This document shows positions 1-9,503 of a stretch of DNA of 64,000 bases, piece after piece. A model generated the notes under the pieces. That model was given only the letters and a program-made list of their open reading frames with translations. It was not told where the DNA came from and ran no database searches. The number at the start of each line of letters is the position of its first letter. The stretch's first letter is position 1. The stretch is from Octadecabacter temperatus (GTDB lineage: Bacteria > Pseudomonadota > Alphaproteobacteria > Rhodobacterales > Rhodobacteraceae), in the NCBI RefSeq assembly GCF_001187845.1, contig NZ_CP012160.1:620001-684000 (forward strand). Direction: 5' to 3'. A program made the position numbers and the translations under genes.

Positions 1-319
1 CAAAGACAAGACGGTAGGCGCACGTTTGCGGCAGCCAGTACATATTGTCCTCAATCGTCTTTGGGGTCAGCACGATGCACTCTGGCACATACTGGTGGCG
101 CTTAGGGTAAAGCGAACAGTGGCAGCTGCTATCATCAAGCAGTTTGCATGCCACACGTGTCATAACGACTTCGCCGCTGCCCTCATCTTCTAGCTTGTTT
201 AGACAGCACTTACCGCAGCCGTCACACAGGGCTTCCCATTCGGTTTTGGTCAGTTTTGATAGGGGGATGTTTGACCAAAATTCTGGCCGGATATCGCTGC
301 GATCTATGGGATCAGACAT
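1..319 (-). CDS. YcgN-like cysteine cluster protein (partial, 3' end outside window)
   Basis: The reading frame opens at the ATG complementary to 317-319 and runs off the left edge without a stop, so the C-terminus is missing. The visible 106 residues contain a cysteine cluster, CDGCGKCCLNKL followed by CKLLDDSSCHCSLYPKR, typical of the YcgN/YkgJ-type putative Fe-S or zinc cluster proteins (UPF0260). Its start overlaps the stop of ribF by 8 bp, which suggests translational coupling on the minus strand. The biochemical role of this family is not established. The family call is confident from the cysteine spacing; the function is unknown. Confidence 0.85.
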   Translation of the reverse strand, partial: MSDPIDRSDIRPEFWSNIPLSKLTKTEWEALCDGCGKCCLNKLEDEGSGEVVMTRVACKLLDDSSCHCSLYPKRHQYVPECIVLTPKTIEDNMYWLPQTCAYRLVF

Positions 320-1244
320 CGTTCAGGATCTCGCGCGCACGTACGCAATCCGCGTCGATTTGGGCGATTAACGCGTCGAGGCCATCAAATTTTTCTTCGC
401 CCCGCAAATAATCAACCAGCGCGATGCTAAGGCGTGCACCGTAAAGGTCGCCTGAAAAATCAAAGAGATATGTTTCGCAATTTGGTACGTCGCCGTCAAA
501 CATCGGGCGAATACCGATTGAGGCTGCGCCATCGTAGGTGCCTTTATGCGGCCCCTCAAGAACGTCGACTTTCACCGCGTATACGCCGAACTTTGGCGGA
601 TGCAGTCCTTCGATAGACATGTTGGCGGTAGGATACCCAAGATCACGACCGCGTTGTTCACCCGAGATGACAGGGCCGTCGATGCGATGCCAATGGCCCA
701 ACATTTCTGCTGCGATACGGGGTGTTCCATCCGTAAGGGATTGGCGGATCGCTGTTGAGGACACATCACCAGAGGTCGTAGCAAGAAGAGGGGCGATCGT
801 AACGCCAAAACCCATCTCCAGACCAAAGGCTTTCAGGTCTTGCGCCGTTCCCGCACGACCTTGGCCGAAGCAAAAGTCTTCGCCGACCACAACATGGGTT
901 AAACCTAGGTGATCTTTGATAATTGTTTGCGCAAATTCTTCAGGCGTAAGGGCGGCAAGGGCTTCATTGAATGGCACTTGATACAGACGCTCAACGTCCA
1001 GTTTTTCAAGGCGACTGGCCTTGGATGCCGCATTCATGAGGCGAAAGGGTGGGGCGTTTGGCGCGAAGTATTCGCGGGGATGCGGCTCAAACGTGAGGAT
1101 ACCCAAGGGCGCGCCGTTTGCGACGCTGCGCGTCAGGTCGATCACCGCTTGATGGCCAAGGTGGACACCGTCAAAATTACCGATGGCCGCAGCTGCGCCG
1201 CGATCTTCAGGAGCAATAAAAAATGGGTCACGAATAATGCGCAT
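312..1244 (-). CDS. ribF: Bifunctional riboflavin kinase / FAD synthetase
   Basis: Converts riboflavin to FMN and then FMN to FAD in the cytoplasm. The 310-residue length is normal for the family. The N-terminal nucleotidyltransferase domain shows GNFDGVHLGHQ near residue 22, and GEDFCFGQGRAG near residue 121. The C-terminal riboflavin kinase domain shows the GYPTANM motif and the GVYAV strand. The gene reads directly into the YcgN-like gene with an 8-bp overlap. No FMN riboswitch-like leader is evident in the short gap to the MaoC gene. Confidence 0.97.
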   Translation of the reverse strand: MRIIRDPFFIAPEDRGAAAAIGNFDGVHLGHQAVIDLTRSVANGAPLGILTFEPHPREYFAPNAPPFRLMNAASKASRLEKLDVERLYQVPFNEALAALTPEEFAQTIIKDHLGLTHVVVGEDFCFGQGRAGTAQDLKAFGLEMGFGVTIAPLLATTSGDVSSTAIRQSLTDGTPRIAAEMLGHWHRIDGPVISGEQRGRDLGYPTANMSIEGLHPPKFGVYAVKVDVLEGPHKGTYDGAASIGIRPMFDGDVPNCETYLFDFSGDLYGARLSIALVDYLRGEEKFDGLDALIAQIDADCVRAREILNDV

Positions 1245-1279
1245 GGGGTTGGGTAACGCGCCCTTGCGCGAGGTTCAAG

Positions 1280-1735
1280 TCAGTCGAATTTGCGCGAGGG
1301 TGCGAGAACGATTGCTTCGCCCTTAAGGACCTTTTTGCCATCGATTTCGCAATGGGTATCCATGGTGACACGGCGCTTGCCGATGTCCATGTCGGTAACT
1401 GTTACAATGGCATCCACCATGTCGCCCGGACGCACAGGGGCCAGGAATTTAAGGGACTGACCTAGGTAGACCGTGCCGTGGCCCGGCAGCTGTTCACCAA
1501 TAACCGCCGAAATCAGGCCCGCCGTCAGCATACCATGGGCGATGCGGCCTTCAAAGATCGTCTCGTTTGCATAATCATCATCGAGATGGACAGGGTTATG
1601 ATCTGTCGAAATCTCGGCAAACAATTCGATGTCGCGATCGGTAATTATCTTGCGCAATGAGCGCGACATACCGATTTCGATGTCTTCAATACAAACGGTT
1701 CCGCGGTGGTCATTGTCGAGCATATTATCATCCAT
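1280..1735 (-). CDS. MaoC-family dehydratase (hot-dog fold)
   Basis: A 151-residue single hot-dog protein resembling (R)-specific enoyl-CoA hydratases of the PhaJ/MaoC type, which hydrate trans-2-enoyl-CoA. The hydratase-2 signature is visible as DHNPVHLDDDYA, carrying the catalytic Asp and His, followed by GRIAHGMLTAGL. It lies 35 bp upstream of ribF on the same strand and may be cotranscribed with it. A second possible start is the ATG four codons downstream, and neither start has a strong Shine-Dalgarno sequence. The true acyl substrate cannot be read from the sequence. Confidence 0.88.
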   Translation of the reverse strand: MDDNMLDNDHRGTVCIEDIEIGMSRSLRKIITDRDIELFAEISTDHNPVHLDDDYANETIFEGRIAHGMLTAGLISAVIGEQLPGHGTVYLGQSLKFLAPVRPGDMVDAIVTVTDMDIGKRRVTMDTHCEIDGKKVLKGEAIVLAPSRKFD

Positions 1736-1817
1736 CGAGTAACAAAAATTCTTCTATACCATGATAGTTGAAATATTATTACTTTGCAGGCGCAGCATTT
1801 GTCAAGGCATTCTTAAC

Positions 1818-2690
1818 CTATCGAAGAAATCCAATCGCGTGCGTTGGTGTGATCTTTTCTCTTTGAATATAGGTATTTAGCGCTGTTTGATCGGGTTGTT
1901 GATCGGTCTTTGTTTCTGCCGCCGCAAGACCGCCGGTGATAAAGAGGCTGTCGATGTCTTCTTGTTGGGCGCCGAGAATGTCGGTGCGAATCCCGTCTCC
2001 GATGGCGATGATACGCGGATCTGTTAACGATCCTTCCAATGCCGCGTACCGGCGGCGGGCGAGATCGTAGATGGGTGGATGCGGTTTGCCGAAGTAAAGG
2101 CTTTCACCACCCATTTCGGTATACAATGCGGCCAGCGCACCGGCGCACCATTCACGGGTCTCGCCACGATCAACGATGATATCAGGGTTCGCACAAAGCA
2201 GCTTTAGGCCCTTGGATTTCGCATAAAGAAAGTCAGCGCGGTTCACATCGACATCCGCCTGGGTGTCGAACGGGCCGCAACAGACGATTCCGTCGGCCTG
2301 ATCAAGCGGAACCTTTTGAATATCAACGGGATTCTTGATGATGCTGAGGGGTTTGAAGAAGTCGTCATCACGCGGGGTTTCGCCCATGAAGTAGACTTTT
2401 TCGCCAACAATTCCGCGAAACATCGCCGCGCGTGCAGAGTCGCCTGACGTTGCAATCGTGTCCCAGCATTGCGCCATGCCCATATCCAAAAGCTGCTGCG
2501 CAACGCTATCCCACGGGCGCGGGGAATTCGTTACCAACACGACCTTACCGCCGCGTTCGCGGTAAGAAGCCATCGCAGAAACCGCGTCCTGAAACGGGGT
2601 AATTCCGTTATGCATACAGCCCCAAAGATCGACGAAAGCCACGTCATACTGATCGGAAATTTCGGCGAAGGTGTTAACGATATGGGACAT
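1818..2690 (-). CDS. HAD-superfamily hydrolase, TIGR01459-like (NagD-related)
   Basis: A 290-residue HAD phosphatase. Motif I is the variant VDLWGCMHNG, where the usual second Asp is replaced by Trp as in the TIGR01459 class. Motif II is VTNSPRP, and motifs III/IV are around GKPHPPIYDLA and IAIGDGIRTDILGA. The start at 2690 (MSHIVNTF) is chosen because the longer open frame upstream encodes a cysteine-rich, low-complexity stretch created by an 11-bp tandem repeat array (2710-2764). The substrate is unknown; relatives act on small phosphate esters. Confidence 0.88.
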   Translation of the reverse strand: MSHIVNTFAEISDQYDVAFVDLWGCMHNGITPFQDAVSAMASYRERGGKVVLVTNSPRPWDSVAQQLLDMGMAQCWDTIATSGDSARAAMFRGIVGEKVYFMGETPRDDDFFKPLSIIKNPVDIQKVPLDQADGIVCCGPFDTQADVDVNRADFLYAKSKGLKLLCANPDIIVDRGETREWCAGALAALYTEMGGESLYFGKPHPPIYDLARRRYAALEGSLTDPRIIAIGDGIRTDILGAQQEDIDSLFITGGLAAAETKTDQQPDQTALNTYIQREKITPTHAIGFLR

Positions 2691-2709
2691 GGATTTACCT
2701 TTTGTTAGC

Positions 2710-2764
2710 GGGCACAAGCCGTGCACACTGCGTACACAAGCTGTACACAACCTGTACATACCGC
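2710..2764 (-). repeat. Five-unit 11-bp tandem array upstream of the HAD gene
   Basis: Five contiguous 11-bp units read on the plus strand as GGGCACAAGCC, GTGCACACTGC, GTACACAAGCT, GTACACAACCT and GTACATACCGC, with consensus GTACACAAGCT. The array ends 20 bp upstream of the HAD-hydrolase ATG and lies 3' of ppaC. The exact one-helical-turn period, with core positions conserved and flanking positions diverged, suggests a head-to-tail protein-binding array rather than simple slippage. A second array with a related unit occurs at 23826-23880. Confidence 0.75.
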
Positions 2765-2774
2765 AGGTGCAGAA

Positions 2775-2816
2775 AAAAAGGGCGCCGAACCGAATGGTCA
2801 ACGCCCCTTTTTAAGA
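2775..2816 (-). terminator. Rho-independent-type terminator after ppaC
   Basis: On the minus strand an AAAAGGGGCG arm pairs with a GCGCCCTTTT arm with one bulge, followed by a run of T. It lies directly downstream of the ppaC stop and separates ppaC from the tandem array and HAD gene. Confidence 0.7.
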
Positions 2817-2828
2817 AAGTGTTTAGGT

Positions 2829-3746
2829 TTAGACCTTCAGGGAAGGAATGATCTGCTTTTTGCGGCTCATAACGCCGGGCAAAACAACGTTGTCGCCAGA
2901 CACCGTCACGTCGAAAGACTTTTCAGCCACGGACTTAACCATTTCGTTTGGCACCAGAAGCGTGGCTTCTTCATTCAAGATGTCCACGACGAACAACAAC
3001 ACTTGGTCAACGCCGTCCTCAGTTGCCACGTCGGTCATGGAGTTCATGATGGATGCTTTGCGGTCCAGCACGATGGCAGGCGCTGTGGTTTCCAGAACCG
3101 AGACGCGGAATTTTGTGCCGTCGACAGTGAATTCCTTTGAGTCCATGCGTAGAAGTTCGACGTCAGAGAACGCGGAAACGTCAGATTTCGCAGCGAACAT
3201 TTCTGTCGCGTAATCAGTTACGTTCAGGTTCAGCTGGCCAGCCAGCGCAATCGCGAGGTCTTTGTCAGTGTCTGTTGTTGTTGGGGAGCGGAACTCCAGT
3301 GTGTCAGACAGGATGCAGCTGAGCATCAGGCCCTTAACGTTGTCAGGCATGTGCGCTGCGTGTTCACCCATCAACGCGTGCATGATGGTCGCGGTGCAGG
3401 CCAGCGGGCGCACTGTGATGTCGATTGGGCCTTTTGTTTCCAAACCGCCGACCAGTTTATGGTGGTCGATGATCGCGGTGATGTTCGCGCCGTTGATGTT
3501 GGCTGGCAGCTCAGCTGGGTTGTTAGTGTCAACGATGACGCAGTCCTGATCGTCAGCAACATCGTCGATGATGTCAGGCCGCGCGAAGCCCCATTTTTCA
3601 GCAACAAACGCCGCTTCGGTGTTCGGTGTGCCAAGCAAAACGGCTTTTGCAGGTGTGCCTGTGTGGTTCAGGAACCAGTCCCAGATAAGCGCGGAGCCGA
3701 GGGAATCTGTGTCGGGGGCCTTGTGGCCGAAAACGAGAGTGGTCAT
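2829..3746 (-). CDS. ppaC: Manganese-dependent inorganic pyrophosphatase (family II)
   Basis: Hydrolyses pyrophosphate to phosphate in the cytoplasm. This is a DHH-family enzyme: the N-terminus has FGHKAPDTDS with metal-ligand His and Asp residues, the DHH signature appears as IIDHHKLVGG, and SRKKQIIP close to the C-terminus is the family II substrate-binding motif. The 305-residue length is normal. The ATG at 3746 is preferred over an upstream in-frame GTG because GGTG precedes it at a plausible distance and family members begin this way. The gene is terminated by the hairpin at 2775-2816. Confidence 0.95.
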   Translation of the reverse strand: MTTLVFGHKAPDTDSLGSALIWDWFLNHTGTPAKAVLLGTPNTEAAFVAEKWGFARPDIIDDVADDQDCVIVDTNNPAELPANINGANITAIIDHHKLVGGLETKGPIDITVRPLACTATIMHALMGEHAAHMPDNVKGLMLSCILSDTLEFRSPTTTDTDKDLAIALAGQLNLNVTDYATEMFAAKSDVSAFSDVELLRMDSKEFTVDGTKFRVSVLETTAPAIVLDRKASIMNSMTDVATEDGVDQVLLFVVDILNEEATLLVPNEMVKSVAEKSFDVTVSGDNVVLPGVMSRKKQIIPSLKV

Positions 3747-3851
3747 GGAGTGATACACCTTTCAAAGCGTCGATTTGGCCGCGTTATAGGCGGGGTATTT
3801 CGCGTTGTCACCCACCGCAAACGCAACGCGCCTATGTGTCGCGCGAAGGTC

Positions 3852-4205
3852 TCACAACCCCAGTTCGGCACGCTTTTTCTTGGTAAGGGCGTCGATGGCC
3901 ATCTCATACGAATAGGTGATGTGGTTTTGCAGTTCTATGTCTGACAATCCTGGCGTGCGGGTGTCTTGCAACCACTTCATCCCGCGTGAGGCGAGATAGG
4001 GCGCAGGGCGGATGCCCTCCATTTCTGGCAAGACCTCAAATGCGATGGGGGTGACTTTGAAAGTCACCGCGGTTTCGCCGTCGTTCCAACCCAAGACGGC
4101 GAACAGTTTTCCACCGACTTTCCAAACGTCGGAGTTGCCCCATTGGACGACGTGGGTCGATCGGGGGAGTGTCGCGCAAAAGGCCATGATGTCATCGCGT
4201 GTCAT
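3852..4205 (-). CDS. MmcQ/YjbR family protein
   Basis: A 117-residue protein of the MmcQ/YjbR family, a small CyaY-like fold often annotated as DNA-binding. Typical features are the central VWKVGGKLFAVLG strand pair and the C-terminal block with SYEMAIDALTKKKRAELGL. It is divergent from the DUF2161 gene that starts 51 bp away. The cellular role is not established. Confidence 0.85.
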   Translation of the reverse strand: MTRDDIMAFCATLPRSTHVVQWGNSDVWKVGGKLFAVLGWNDGETAVTFKVTPIAFEVLPEMEGIRPAPYLASRGMKWLQDTRTPGLSDIELQNHITYSYEMAIDALTKKKRAELGL

Positions 4206-4256
4206 GGCCGCAGTTTGGTGGCTTGGATCGCGGCTGTAAACTGCTAGCTTGGCGTC

Positions 4257-4913
4257 ATGAGTAAACCCCGCGAAGCAGATCTATACGGCCCCGTGAAAGC
4301 GCACCTTCAGCGTCAGGGGTATGACGTAAAGGGCGAGGTCGGTGCGGCGGATGTCGTCGGGCGGCGCGGCGATGATGTTGTTGTCGTTGAGCTGAAGCTC
4401 GGGTTCTCTCTGGCGCTATTTCATCAAGGGATTGAGCGGCTGGCGCTGACGGATGATGTGTACGTCGCTGTCCCTGCGGGCGGCAAAGGCAAGGCGCTAC
4501 GTAACAATGTGAAACTAGCGCGCCGTTTGGGGCTTGGTGTCTTGACGGTTCGTTTGCGTGACGGGTTTGTTGAGGCATTGGCTGATCCCGGGCCCTATGC
4601 TGCGCGCAAGTTAAAAAAGAAAAAGAAATCGCTATTGCGGGCGTTTGATCGCCTTGAAGGTGACCCCAATGAGGGCGGCGCGACGCGGCATGGGATTGTC
4701 ACGGGTTATCGCCAAGACGCGTTAAAGTGCGCACGGTTCTTGGCTGTTCACGGGCCGAGCAAGGGCGCGAAGGTTGCGGAATGGGCCGAGGTTCCTGTCG
4801 CCACGCGGATCATGGCGGACGATCACTACGGTTGGTTTACGCGGGTTGAGCGCGGGGTGTACGGGCTGACCGAAGCAGGCGCTAAAGGGCTCGCCGATTG
4901 GGGCGATGTTTAG
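4257..4913 (+). CDS. DUF2161 PD-(D/E)XK-fold protein
   Basis: A 218-residue protein matching the DUF2161 family. A restriction-endonuclease-like core is visible near residues 27-48: an Asp in GAADVVGRR followed by VVVVELKLG, which gives the D-x(n)-ExK pattern. A basic stretch (KLKKKKKS) near residue 120 is followed by a C-terminal winged-helix-like region ending GLTEAGAKGLADW. The combination suggests a nucleic-acid-acting enzyme, but no substrate is known. Its stop overlaps the stop of the convergent TraB/GumN gene by 3 bp. Confidence 0.8.
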   Translation: MSKPREADLYGPVKAHLQRQGYDVKGEVGAADVVGRRGDDVVVVELKLGFSLALFHQGIERLALTDDVYVAVPAGGKGKALRNNVKLARRLGLGVLTVRLRDGFVEALADPGPYAARKLKKKKKSLLRAFDRLEGDPNEGGATRHGIVTGYRQDALKCARFLAVHGPSKGAKVAEWAEVPVATRIMADDHYGWFTRVERGVYGLTEAGAKGLADWGDV

Positions 4914-5893
4914 AAACGCGTGATCGCCCAGCCGCGGTTTTCTAACAGCCGCAGCACGCCGGTTTCACCAAACAGATGCGCCGCGCCAAAGGCGATGAAT
5001 ATATCATCATGTTCGGTGGCGGTTGCTTCAATCACTGGGATCCACGCCGCGTTGCGGCCAATCAGTAGCGTCTGTTCCATCTCTGCCATCTGCTTGGTGT
5101 ATTCGACGGCGTCGATCAGCGGTAAGAAATCCTGCAACAGATAGCTGAGTTGCCAGCTTTTTGCGGACTGGCCCGCGAAGTAGTATTCGACCGTTGCTAC
5201 GATCAGTTCGTCCTGCAGTTCCGGCGCCAACAGCGCGAGTTTTAGGGCCTCGATCTGTTCTTCAAACGTACCCGACGACAGCAAGTTGAGCATGTTCTGC
5301 CATGGCTCGAGAGGCTGCGTTGGTATGCCATTTGCTTCGGCCGCCTGCAAAACCAAGTTGTCGAGGCCTCCTTGGCCCGATGCCATCGCGGTCATTGCGC
5401 ACGGTGGGATCGCCAAAGATAAGGACAGGAACCAAGGTTGCATTTTTGCGGCCATAAAGCCGGGCATGCCGCGTGCGGCGGCGGCATCTCGGATGGCGTT
5501 CCAAGTTTCCTCATCAAGACGATCGGGCAGGGAGCCACCCTCAGTGATAGTCATAAGTTCGGAGTTCTCTGCCATAAAGGTTTGCATGGCTTGCTGATCT
5601 TCGAGCGTTGCTTCCGCGAGCACGATATCCGCCTGTAAAAGTGTATCTGCGATCGCGTTGAACATATCAACGTGGCGCGGATCGGGGAGGTGCATGGTGC
5701 CAAGGATCGTTAAAGTCGTGTCGCCTTTTTGCGCCAGCCAGATGTTGCCGCTGGCATAAGGAACCGCGTCGACCGAGGCTTGAAGGTCCGCCAATTGGCG
5801 CAGTGACAAACGTTCAACGAAGCTGCTGCCAACGCATTGGGCAGAGGCCATGGCGGGCAAAGACATTAAGAGGAAAACAAAGGCGCGGATCAT
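4910..5893 (-). CDS. TraB/GumN family protein, exported
   Basis: A 327-residue protein with an N-terminal signal peptide (hydrophobic AFVFLLMSLPAMASAQ). The TraB/GumN GTxH motif is seen as LTILGTMHLPDP, and a second conserved His is in IAFGAAHLFGETG near the C-terminus. Members are suspected metalloproteases of the Tiki-like fold. The start at 5893 is chosen because AAGGAG lies 7 bases upstream and the signal peptide follows at once. It converges on DUF2161, with overlapping stop codons. Confidence 0.88.
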   Translation of the reverse strand: MIRAFVFLLMSLPAMASAQCVGSSFVERLSLRQLADLQASVDAVPYASGNIWLAQKGDTTLTILGTMHLPDPRHVDMFNAIADTLLQADIVLAEATLEDQQAMQTFMAENSELMTITEGGSLPDRLDEETWNAIRDAAAARGMPGFMAAKMQPWFLSLSLAIPPCAMTAMASGQGGLDNLVLQAAEANGIPTQPLEPWQNMLNLLSSGTFEEQIEALKLALLAPELQDELIVATVEYYFAGQSAKSWQLSYLLQDFLPLIDAVEYTKQMAEMEQTLLIGRNAAWIPVIEATATEHDDIFIAFGAAHLFGETGVLRLLENRGWAITRF

Positions 5894-6026
5894 TGCAGGG
5901 GCTCCTTGGGGATGGTCCTTCAATTGTTAAGCCGCAGGGCTGTTTTCAGCAAGGTAGCACGATGGTTGGGGACCGCGTGCACAACGAGAGGTTGGACTTT
6001 TTTGAATGGCTTGCGCGGGCGGGCTG

Positions 6027-6056
6027 TTGACTCACTGCTTTTGCTTGCCTACCTAT
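6027..6056 (+). promoter_or_regulatory. Vegetative promoter of groESL
   Basis: TTGACT at 6027-6032 and TACCTA at 6050-6055 are separated by 17 bp, a good housekeeping-sigma promoter. The predicted start of transcription falls at the left edge of the CIRCE operator. Confidence 0.65.
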
Positions 6057-6062
6057 CCGCTG

Positions 6063-6089
6063 CTAGCACTCGCATGATGTGAGTGCTAA
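6063..6089 (+). promoter_or_regulatory. CIRCE operator (HrcA binding site)
   Basis: The inverted repeat CTAGCACTC-N9-GAGTGCTAA matches the CIRCE consensus TTAGCACTC-N9-GAGTGCTAA with one mismatch and exact spacing. It lies 54 bp upstream of groES. By family knowledge this is the HrcA repressor site that represses groESL in the absence of stress. Confidence 0.95.
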
Positions 6090-6142
6090 TGGCCCCAAAG
6101 CGGGGCTAATGAATTGAAATTGCAAAGCAAGGAGCCTCAAAC

Positions 6143-6430
6143 ATGGCTTTTACTCCGCTTCACGATCGCGTTCTTGTGCGCCGCACAGAAGGTGAAGAAA
6201 AGACCGCTGGCGGCCTGATCATCCCAGACGCAGCAAAAGAAAAACCAGCCGAAGGCGAAATCATTTCCGTGGGCGAAGGCGCACGTAAAGACAGCGGCGA
6301 GCTTGTCCCAATGGCTGTTAAAGCTGGCGACAAAGTGCTGTTCGGCAAATGGTCCGGCACAGAAATCACTATCGACGGCGAAGAGCTGTTGATGATGAAA
6401 GAATCCGACATCATGGGCATCCTGTCCTAA
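6143..6430 (+). CDS. groES: Co-chaperonin GroES
   Basis: A 95-residue 10-kDa chaperonin that caps the GroEL ring. The N-terminus [12 protein letters not shown] and the mobile-loop region [13 protein letters not shown] are typical, and the roof-loop and C-terminal strands ([23 protein letters not shown]) are intact. The start is preceded by AAGGAGC. The gene is first in a CIRCE-controlled operon with groEL, 42 bp downstream. Confidence 0.99.
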   Translation: MAFTPLHDRVLVRRTEGEEKTAGGLIIPDAAKEKPAEGEIISVGEGARKDSGELVPMAVKAGDKVLFGKWSGTEITIDGEELLMMKESDIMGILS

Positions 6431-6469
6431 TTGGACCTGACCCTCATTCGTAATATTCAAAGGAGCTAA

Positions 6470-8121
<1,652 letters not shown>

Positions 8122-8122
<1 letters not shown>

Positions 8123-8146
8123 TCACAAACGCCTAGCGTTTGTGAT
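8122..8146 (+). terminator. Perfect hairpin at the groEL stop
   Basis: Arms ATCACAAACG (8122-8131) and CGTTTGTGAT (8137-8146) form a perfect stem with a very short loop, beginning on the last base of the groEL stop codon. No T-tract follows, so it may stabilise the mRNA end or act with the second hairpin at 8215-8240. Confidence 0.55.
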
Positions 8147-8214
8147 CAGGCTGCAAAGCGGCAGTTGTTTCGAAGAAACAATGAGAGCTTTGAAGTCTAA
8201 CCGCTTATCCAAAA

Positions 8215-8244
8215 AGAAGGGCGTCCCAAACGGGGCGCCCTTTC
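8215..8244 (+). terminator. Terminator between groEL and the Nudix gene
   Basis: AAGGGCG and GCGCCCTTT arms around an approximately 10-base loop are followed by TTTCTCGTT. The hairpin sits between the convergent groEL and Nudix genes and could serve both. Confidence 0.65.
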
Positions 8245-8247
8245 TCG

Positions 8248-8706
8248 TTACGGCAATATTGCCTCTAACGGATCATAGACCAACGCATCGTTATCGCCCC
8301 ACGCCACGGCTGCGAGCGATTTCGGGCGCACCGTCAGGCCCGCCATTTCATCGCGCGTCACCCATGTGCGCAGGTTTACGATGTGTTCTGGATCTTTCCA
8401 TTCGTCATCCAACTGGCCCGCGACCAGCGTGCAGCGAAAGAACACTTCGACCTGATGAAATGTGCCGTTCGGGTCGTGAAATTCGTTCAGAAGACAGGGG
8501 TCACTCACGGTAACCGTTAACCCCGTTTCCTCCATCACCTCGCGGGCAAGGTTCTCAGGCAGGCTTTGGTGCGCTTCGGCGCCGCCACCGGGGGCGCACC
8601 ACAAGTCGCTACGGCCTTTGTAGGCGTTCACCAGCAAAAGTTTGTTGTCATGCAAGATGATTGCACGGGCTGCGATACGGACGGGGCGCGCTTTGGAATT
8701 TGACAT
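8248..8706 (-). CDS. Nudix hydrolase
   Basis: A 152-residue Nudix-fold protein. The Nudix box is visible around residues 40-62 as GGGAEAHQSLPEN followed by LAREVMEETGL, keeping the catalytic REVxEE part. The earlier Glu of the consensus is Gln (HQS rather than GES), a mild variation. Nudix enzymes cleave nucleoside diphosphates linked to another group; the substrate cannot be predicted here. It converges on groEL. Confidence 0.9.
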   Translation of the reverse strand: MSNSKARPVRIAARAIILHDNKLLLVNAYKGRSDLWCAPGGGAEAHQSLPENLAREVMEETGLTVTVSDPCLLNEFHDPNGTFHQVEVFFRCTLVAGQLDDEWKDPEHIVNLRTWVTRDEMAGLTVRPKSLAAVAWGDNDALVYDPLEAILP

Positions 8707-8783
8707 AAGCGTAGCTTGGCCTGCGGCGAAAGGTCAGGCAAGCCAGACCTTATCAATCCAGCCGGATGTCCTATGTTGGGGTT

Positions 8784-9503
8784 ATGAAAAGATTATTTAT
8801 TACGCTCTGGCTCGTTTTCGCTCCGCTTGCGGCGGCGGCTGAGGAGTGTGTTGTGTTGCTGCACGGGTTGGCGCGCACGGAGACATCGTTTCTGGCGCTT
8901 GAAGAATTGTTGGAGCTTGAGGGCTACATGGTCGTCAACAACAGCTACCCATCGACCAGTGCGGATATTCAGACCTTGGTGGCGCAGAACGTTCCCCAAG
9001 CCGTGGCGAGTTGTGGCAATCGCCGCGTGCATTTTGTGACCCATTCGATGGGTGGCATTTTAGTACGGGTCTATCTTGCAGATGCGCGCCCTGAGATGAT
9101 GGGGCGTGTGGTAATGCTGGGGCCACCGAATGACGGGTCTCAACTGGTTGATATTCTTGGGGAGCTTGAGCCGTTTGAGTGGATCAATGGGCCTGCAGGC
9201 ATGCAGCTCAGCACGGACGGCGAACCATTGAGTCTGGAATGGCAGGGGTATGATTTGGGGATTATTGCCGGAAACCGTTCGTTGAATGCATATTATTCAA
9301 GCCTGATTGATGGCGCTGATGACGGGAAGGTCTCGGTGGAATCGACACGGTTGGACGGCATGAGCGATCATCTGACGCTGCCAGTGACCCACACGTTTAT
9401 GATGAACAATCCGCTGGTGATGCGCCAAGTGATGGCGTTTTTGGCGGATGGTCAGTTTGACCAAGATCTGACCATGAGCGGCGTGATGTTCGGGTTGCAG
9501 TAA
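8784..9503 (+). CDS. Secreted alpha/beta hydrolase (lipase/PGAP1-like)
   Basis: A 239-residue protein with a signal peptide ([19 protein letters not shown]) followed by an alpha/beta hydrolase core. The oxyanion region [10 protein letters not shown] lies near residue 25 and the nucleophile elbow is THSMGG near residue 94 (family GxSxG form HSMGG). A candidate acid/His pair is around [12 protein letters not shown] and LPVTHTFMM. The ATG at 8784 is chosen because the signal peptide begins there; an upstream in-frame ATG at 8766 adds six residues. The likely role is periplasmic or extracellular ester hydrolysis. Confidence 0.82.
   Translation: MKRLFITLWLVFAPLAAAAEECVVLLHGLARTETSFLALEELLELEGYMVVNNSYPSTSADIQTLVAQNVPQAVASCGNRRVHFVTHSMGGILVRVYLADARPEMMGRVVMLGPPNDGSQLVDILGELEPFEWINGPAGMQLSTDGEPLSLEWQGYDLGIIAGNRSLNAYYSSLIDGADDGKVSVESTRLDGMSDHLTLPVTHTFMMNNPLVMRQVMAFLADGQFDQDLTMSGVMFGLQ

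Noticed and set aside
1749..1758. CTTCTATACC, a single unit resembling the 11-bp arrays, upstream of the MaoC gene
   Set aside because: Only one copy, in the opposite orientation relative to the gene, and no 11-bp neighbours.
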